Positions 61,186 through 64,000 of a stretch of DNA of 64,000 nt are shown here, piece by piece. The translations under genes and the position numbers were made by a program. The DNA is taken from the NCBI RefSeq assembly GCF_016807805.1, contig NZ_CP063362.1, forward strand, positions 4,320,501 to 4,384,500, given 5' to 3'. Numbering within the stretch: the first letter of the stretch is position 1; each line of letters starts with the position of its first letter. Below the pieces are notes generated by a model that saw only the letters and a list, made by a program, of their open reading frames with translations, did not search any database and had not been told where the DNA came from. The stretch comes from Xanthobacter dioxanivorans. GTDB taxonomy: Bacteria > Pseudomonadota > Alphaproteobacteria > Rhizobiales > Xanthobacteraceae.

Positions 61186-63603
61186 ATGACGAGCCAGAAG
61201 CCGCGCCCACCGCTCGTTGCCGGAGTGGCCCAGACCTTCCCGGTTCTCCCGCTCCGCGACATCGTGGTGTTTCCCCACATGATCGTTCCCCTCTTCGTCG
61301 GCCGCGAGAAGTCCATTCGCGCCCTCGAGGAGGTGATGCGCGGCGACACCTACATCCTGCTGGCCACGCAGGAGAATGCATCGGATGACGATCCCGCCGC
61401 CGAGGCCATTTTCTCGGTGGGCACGCTCGCCACCGTGCTCCAGCTGCTGAAGCTGCCCGACGGCACCGTGAAGGTGCTGGTGGAAGGCGTCAGCCGCGCG
61501 CAGGTGACCCGGTACACGGATCGCACCGACCTCTATGAGGCCGAGGCCATCACGCTGAACGACGAGACCGGTGACCTGGTGGAAGCCGAGGCGCTCGGCC
61601 GCTCTGTGGTCACCGAGTTCGAGAATTATGTGAAGCTCAACAAGAAGGTGTCGCCCGAGGTCGTGGGCGTCGTCGGCCAGATCGACGACCACTCCAAGCT
61701 CGCCGACACCATCGCCTCGCACCTCGCCGTGAAGATCCCGGAGAAGCAGGCGGTGCTGGAGACCCTCAAGGTTTCCGATCGTCTCGAAAAGGTCCTGGGC
61801 CTTATGGAGAGCGAGATCTCCGTGCTCCAGGTGGAAAAGCGCATCCGGACCCGCGTCAAGCGGCAGATGGAGAAGACCCAGCGCGAGTACTACCTCAACG
61901 AGCAGATGAAGGCGATCCAGAAGGAGCTCGGCGACGAGGACGGCAAGGACGACCTGCAGGAGCTGGAAGACCGCATCAAGCGCACCAAGCTCACCAAGGA
62001 AGCCCGCGAGAAGGCGACGCACGAGCTGAAGAAGCTCCGGCAGATGTCGCCCATGTCGGCGGAAGCCACCGTGGTGCGCAATTATCTTGACTGGCTGCTC
62101 TCCATTCCGTGGGGGGTGAAGAGCAAGGTCAAGAAGGACCTCAACTACGCGCAGGAGATCCTCGACAGCGACCACCACGGCCTGGACAAGGTCAAGGAGC
62201 GCATCGTCGAGTACCTCGCCGTGCAGAGCCGCGCCAACAAGCTGACCGGCCCGATCCTGTGCCTCGTCGGCCCCCCCGGCGTCGGCAAGACCTCGCTGGG
62301 CAAGTCCATCGCCAAGGCGACGGGGCGCGAGTTCGTGCGCGTGGCCCTCGGCGGCGTGCGCGACGAAGCGGAGATCCGTGGCCACCGGCGGACCTATATC
62401 GGCTCCATGCCGGGCAAGGTCATCCAGTCCATGCGCAAGGCCAAGAAGTCGAACCCGCTCTTCCTCCTGGACGAGATCGACAAGATGGGCGCCGATTTCC
62501 GCGGTGATCCGTCCTCGGCCCTGCTGGAGGTGCTGGACCCCGAGCAGAACCACACCTTCAACGATCACTACCTGGAGGTGGACTACGACCTGTCGAACGT
62601 CATGTTCGTGACCACGGCGAACACGCTGAACATCCCGCCGGCCCTTCTGGACCGCATGGAGGTGATCCGCATCGCCGGCTACACGGAAGACGAGAAGGTG
62701 GAGATCGCGCGCAAGCACCTGATCCCCAACTCGATCCAGAAGCACGGCCTGACCGCCAAGGAATGGACCATCGACAACGAGGCGCTGCTCACCCTCATCC
62801 GCCGCTACACGCGGGAAGCGGGCGTGCGCAATCTCGAGCGTGAGATCTCCACCCTCGCCCGCAAGGCGGTGAAGGAGCTCATGATCGCGAAGAAGAAGTC
62901 GGTGAAGGTGACGCCGAAGAACCTCGAGGAGTTCCTCGGCGTGCCCCGCTATCGCTACGGCGAGGTGGAGAGCGAGGATCAGGTGGGTGTCGTCACCGGC
63001 CTCGCCTGGACCGAGGTGGGCGGCGAATTGCTCACCATCGAGGGCCTGATGATGCCCGGCAAGGGCAAGATGACGGTCACCGGCAACCTGCGCGACGTGA
63101 TGAAGGAGAGCATCTCGGCGGCGGCGTCCTACGTCCGCTCGCGGGCGGTGGACTTCGGCATCGAGCCGCCGCTGTTCGAGCGCCGCGACATCCACGTGCA
63201 CGTTCCCGAGGGGGCGACCCCGAAGGACGGCCCGTCCGCGGGTGTCGCCATGGCTACCGCCATCGTCTCGGTGATGACGGGCATCGCGGTTCGCCGCGAC
63301 CTGGCCATGACCGGCGAGATCACCCTGCGCGGCCGCGTGCTGCCCATCGGTGGCCTCAAGGAGAAGCTGCTGGCGGCCCTGCGCGGCGGCATCAAGAAGG
63401 TGCTCATCCCCGAGGAGAACGCCAAGGATCTGGCGGACATCCCGGCCAACGTGAAGAACGCGCTGGAGATCGTTCCGGTCTCCCGCATGGACGAGGTGCT
63501 CGCCAACGCCCTCGTCCGCCCGCCGGTGCCGATCACCTGGGAAGAGCGCCCGGTGAATGCTCCGGTGGCGGGCGAAGAGACCCCGGGCGTGGTGGCGCAC
63601 TGA
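61186..63603 (+). CDS. lon: ATP-dependent protease Lon
   Basis: An 805-residue AAA+ protease. The N-terminal LAN domain ([27 protein letters not shown]) and coiled-coil part ([16 protein letters not shown]) precede Walker [17 protein letters not shown] near residue 360 and [11 protein letters not shown]. The catalytic Ser is in [13 protein letters not shown] near residue 685 and the catalytic Lys in [10 protein letters not shown] near residue 728. The ATG is preceded by GAAAGGATTGCGTC. HU follows downstream, the common order. Confidence 0.97.
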   Translation: MTSQKPRPPLVAGVAQTFPVLPLRDIVVFPHMIVPLFVGREKSIRALEEVMRGDTYILLATQENASDDDPAAEAIFSVGTLATVLQLLKLPDGTVKVLVEGVSRAQVTRYTDRTDLYEAEAITLNDETGDLVEAEALGRSVVTEFENYVKLNKKVSPEVVGVVGQIDDHSKLADTIASHLAVKIPEKQAVLETLKVSDRLEKVLGLMESEISVLQVEKRIRTRVKRQMEKTQREYYLNEQMKAIQKELGDEDGKDDLQELEDRIKRTKLTKEAREKATHELKKLRQMSPMSAEATVVRNYLDWLLSIPWGVKSKVKKDLNYAQEILDSDHHGLDKVKERIVEYLAVQSRANKLTGPILCLVGPPGVGKTSLGKSIAKATGREFVRVALGGVRDEAEIRGHRRTYIGSMPGKVIQSMRKAKKSNPLFLLDEIDKMGADFRGDPSSALLEVLDPEQNHTFNDHYLEVDYDLSNVMFVTTANTLNIPPALLDRMEVIRIAGYTEDEKVEIARKHLIPNSIQKHGLTAKEWTIDNEALLTLIRRYTREAGVRNLEREISTLARKAVKELMIAKKKSVKVTPKNLEEFLGVPRYRYGEVESEDQVGVVTGLAWTEVGGELLTIEGLMMPGKGKMTVTGNLRDVMKESISAAASYVRSRAVDFGIEPPLFERRDIHVHVPEGATPKDGPSAGVAMATAIVSVMTGIAVRRDLAMTGEITLRGRVLPIGGLKEKLLAALRGGIKKVLIPEENAKDLADIPANVKNALEIVPVSRMDEVLANALVRPPVPITWEERPVNAPVAGEETPGVVAH

Positions 63604-63610
63604 GCCTGAA

Positions 63611-63636
63611 GGGCCGGGTTGCCTGCAACCCGGCCC
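63611..63636 (+). terminator. Strong hairpin after lon
   Basis: GGGCCGGGTTG and CAACCCGGCCC form an 11-bp perfect stem with a CCTG loop, 7 bp after the lon stop. Only a distant TTTT follows, so termination may be partial. Confidence 0.6.
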
Positions 63637-63681
63637 GGTTCAAGGATTTTCCTCGAACATTTGGAGGGCGTGTTGCCGTTT

Positions 63682-63702
63682 CTCCCCGCTTGGCGGGGGG
63701 AG
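63682..63702. repeat. Short palindromic element in the lon-hup gap
   Basis: CTCCCCGC and GCGGGGGGAG arms around TTG belong to the same family as 34628-34760. The gap 63604-63926 also contains the lon hairpin. I see no further gene. The AT-richer stretch TTGCAAAAGCCATATTTTCC near 63835 may belong to the hup promoter. Confidence 0.55.
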
Positions 63703-63926
63703 CGGTGCACGCCCTTCGTCTTTTCAATGGCTTAGCGGGCGAAGCGAGGCCTTGGGGAGCCGCGCGGCAGGCGGTTCCCTTCGCAGGCGCACAGCGAGAA
63801 ATCGTGCATTGGCGCGGGTTTGAGGCGGATCACGCTTGCAAAAGCCATATTTTCCGTGATGCTCGCGCCGTTCGTCGGGGCTTGTCCCTGCACGATTCGC
63901 GTTCTGACAACGGAAGGAAAGGTCAG

Positions 63927-64000
63927 ATGACCACCAAGAACGAACTGATCGCCGCGGTGGCCGAAGAGGCGAAGCTGACGAAGACGGCTGCAGCCGCGGC
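63927..64000 (+). CDS. hupB: HU family DNA-binding protein, 5' end only
   Basis: The first 24 residues (MTTKNELIAAVAEEAKLTKTAAAA) match the HU alpha-helical start, and the gene runs off the window edge. The ATG follows CGGAAGGAAAGGTCAG. HU directly after lon is the usual alphaproteobacterial arrangement. Only the dimerisation helix region is visible. Confidence 0.88.
   Translation, partial: MTTKNELIAAVAEEAKLTKTAAAA

Noticed and set aside
61024..63600. 858-codon open frame antisense to lon
   Set aside because: Long antisense frames are usual in GC-rich genes. The composition is implausible (His/Leu/Val/Gly-rich) and the lon frame is certain.

Overview
The window is about 64 kb of high-GC chromosome from an alphaproteobacterium. 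It most likely belongs to the Hyphomicrobiales, and several traits suggest Xanthobacteraceae. The grounds are the gene content (usg, a ribbon-helix-helix protein of alphaproteobacterial type, ExoD, SdhE next to mfd, the hemB/RDD/bpt neighbourhood, the nrdR-ribDEH-nusB-thiL and tig-clpP-clpX-lon-hup orders), strong GC-third-position codon use, and dispersed intergenic palindromes of the kind common in this order. I see no prophage, insertion sequence, integrase or CRISPR array. The assignment is by reading, not by database search.

Positions 1-12.6 kb look accessory and catabolic. A cyclase-family protein, a histidinol-dehydrogenase homologue and a short-chain dehydrogenase lie in a row. Beside them are a beta-hydroxyacid dehydrogenase, a divergent TetR regulator, a convergent four-gene sulfonate/nitrate-type ABC transporter (two different permeases) and a GntR/FCD regulator. 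A 10-bp word, GTTCGATCAA, occurs in both the ABC promoter region and the GntR/LVIVD divergent region, so these units may form one regulon. The LVIVD beta-propeller gene is broken by a one-base deletion in a C tract. A CobW-type GTPase follows.

Positions 12.6-24.1 kb are mainly housekeeping: queF, eno, a 3-hydroxyacyl-CoA dehydrogenase, marC, bpt, an RDD protein, threonine ammonia-lyase, hemB, a 3-hydroxyisobutyryl-CoA hydrolase operon and an O-methyltransferase. Positions 24.1-30 kb are a patch of small or atypical genes: a short Xre regulator, an SDR lacking the catalytic Tyr, an orphan T4moC-like Rieske ferredoxin, a TrpC homologue with changed catalytic residues, an FmdB zinc ribbon, a STAND-like P-loop protein, a STAS protein behind a Pho-box-like site, and a DUF4239 membrane protein.

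Positions 30-43.8 kb hold sdhE-mfd, a glycine-zipper secreted protein, groESL with a CIRCE operator, usg, a DJ-1/PfpI protein, exoD, queA-tgt and isovaleryl-CoA dehydrogenase. Downstream of groEL is a striking array of four 90-bp tandem repeats. Each carries a perfect 22-bp palindrome and a copy of the DNA for the GroEL GGGMDF tail. Together with queF, queA and tgt make three queuosine genes in the window.

Positions 43.8-49 kb are a TonB uptake locus (receptor, DUF2946-like protein, divergent exbB-exbD-tonB). Positions 49-55 kb are glyA and nrdR-ribD-ribE-ribH-nusB-thiL, a tightly coupled set. A copper-site-less multicopper-oxidase-fold protein and a tRNA-Leu(UAG) follow. The right end is the protein quality-control cluster tig, clpP, clpX, lon and the start of a HU gene. 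An RpoH-like promoter precedes lon and a hairpin-rich leader precedes clpX.
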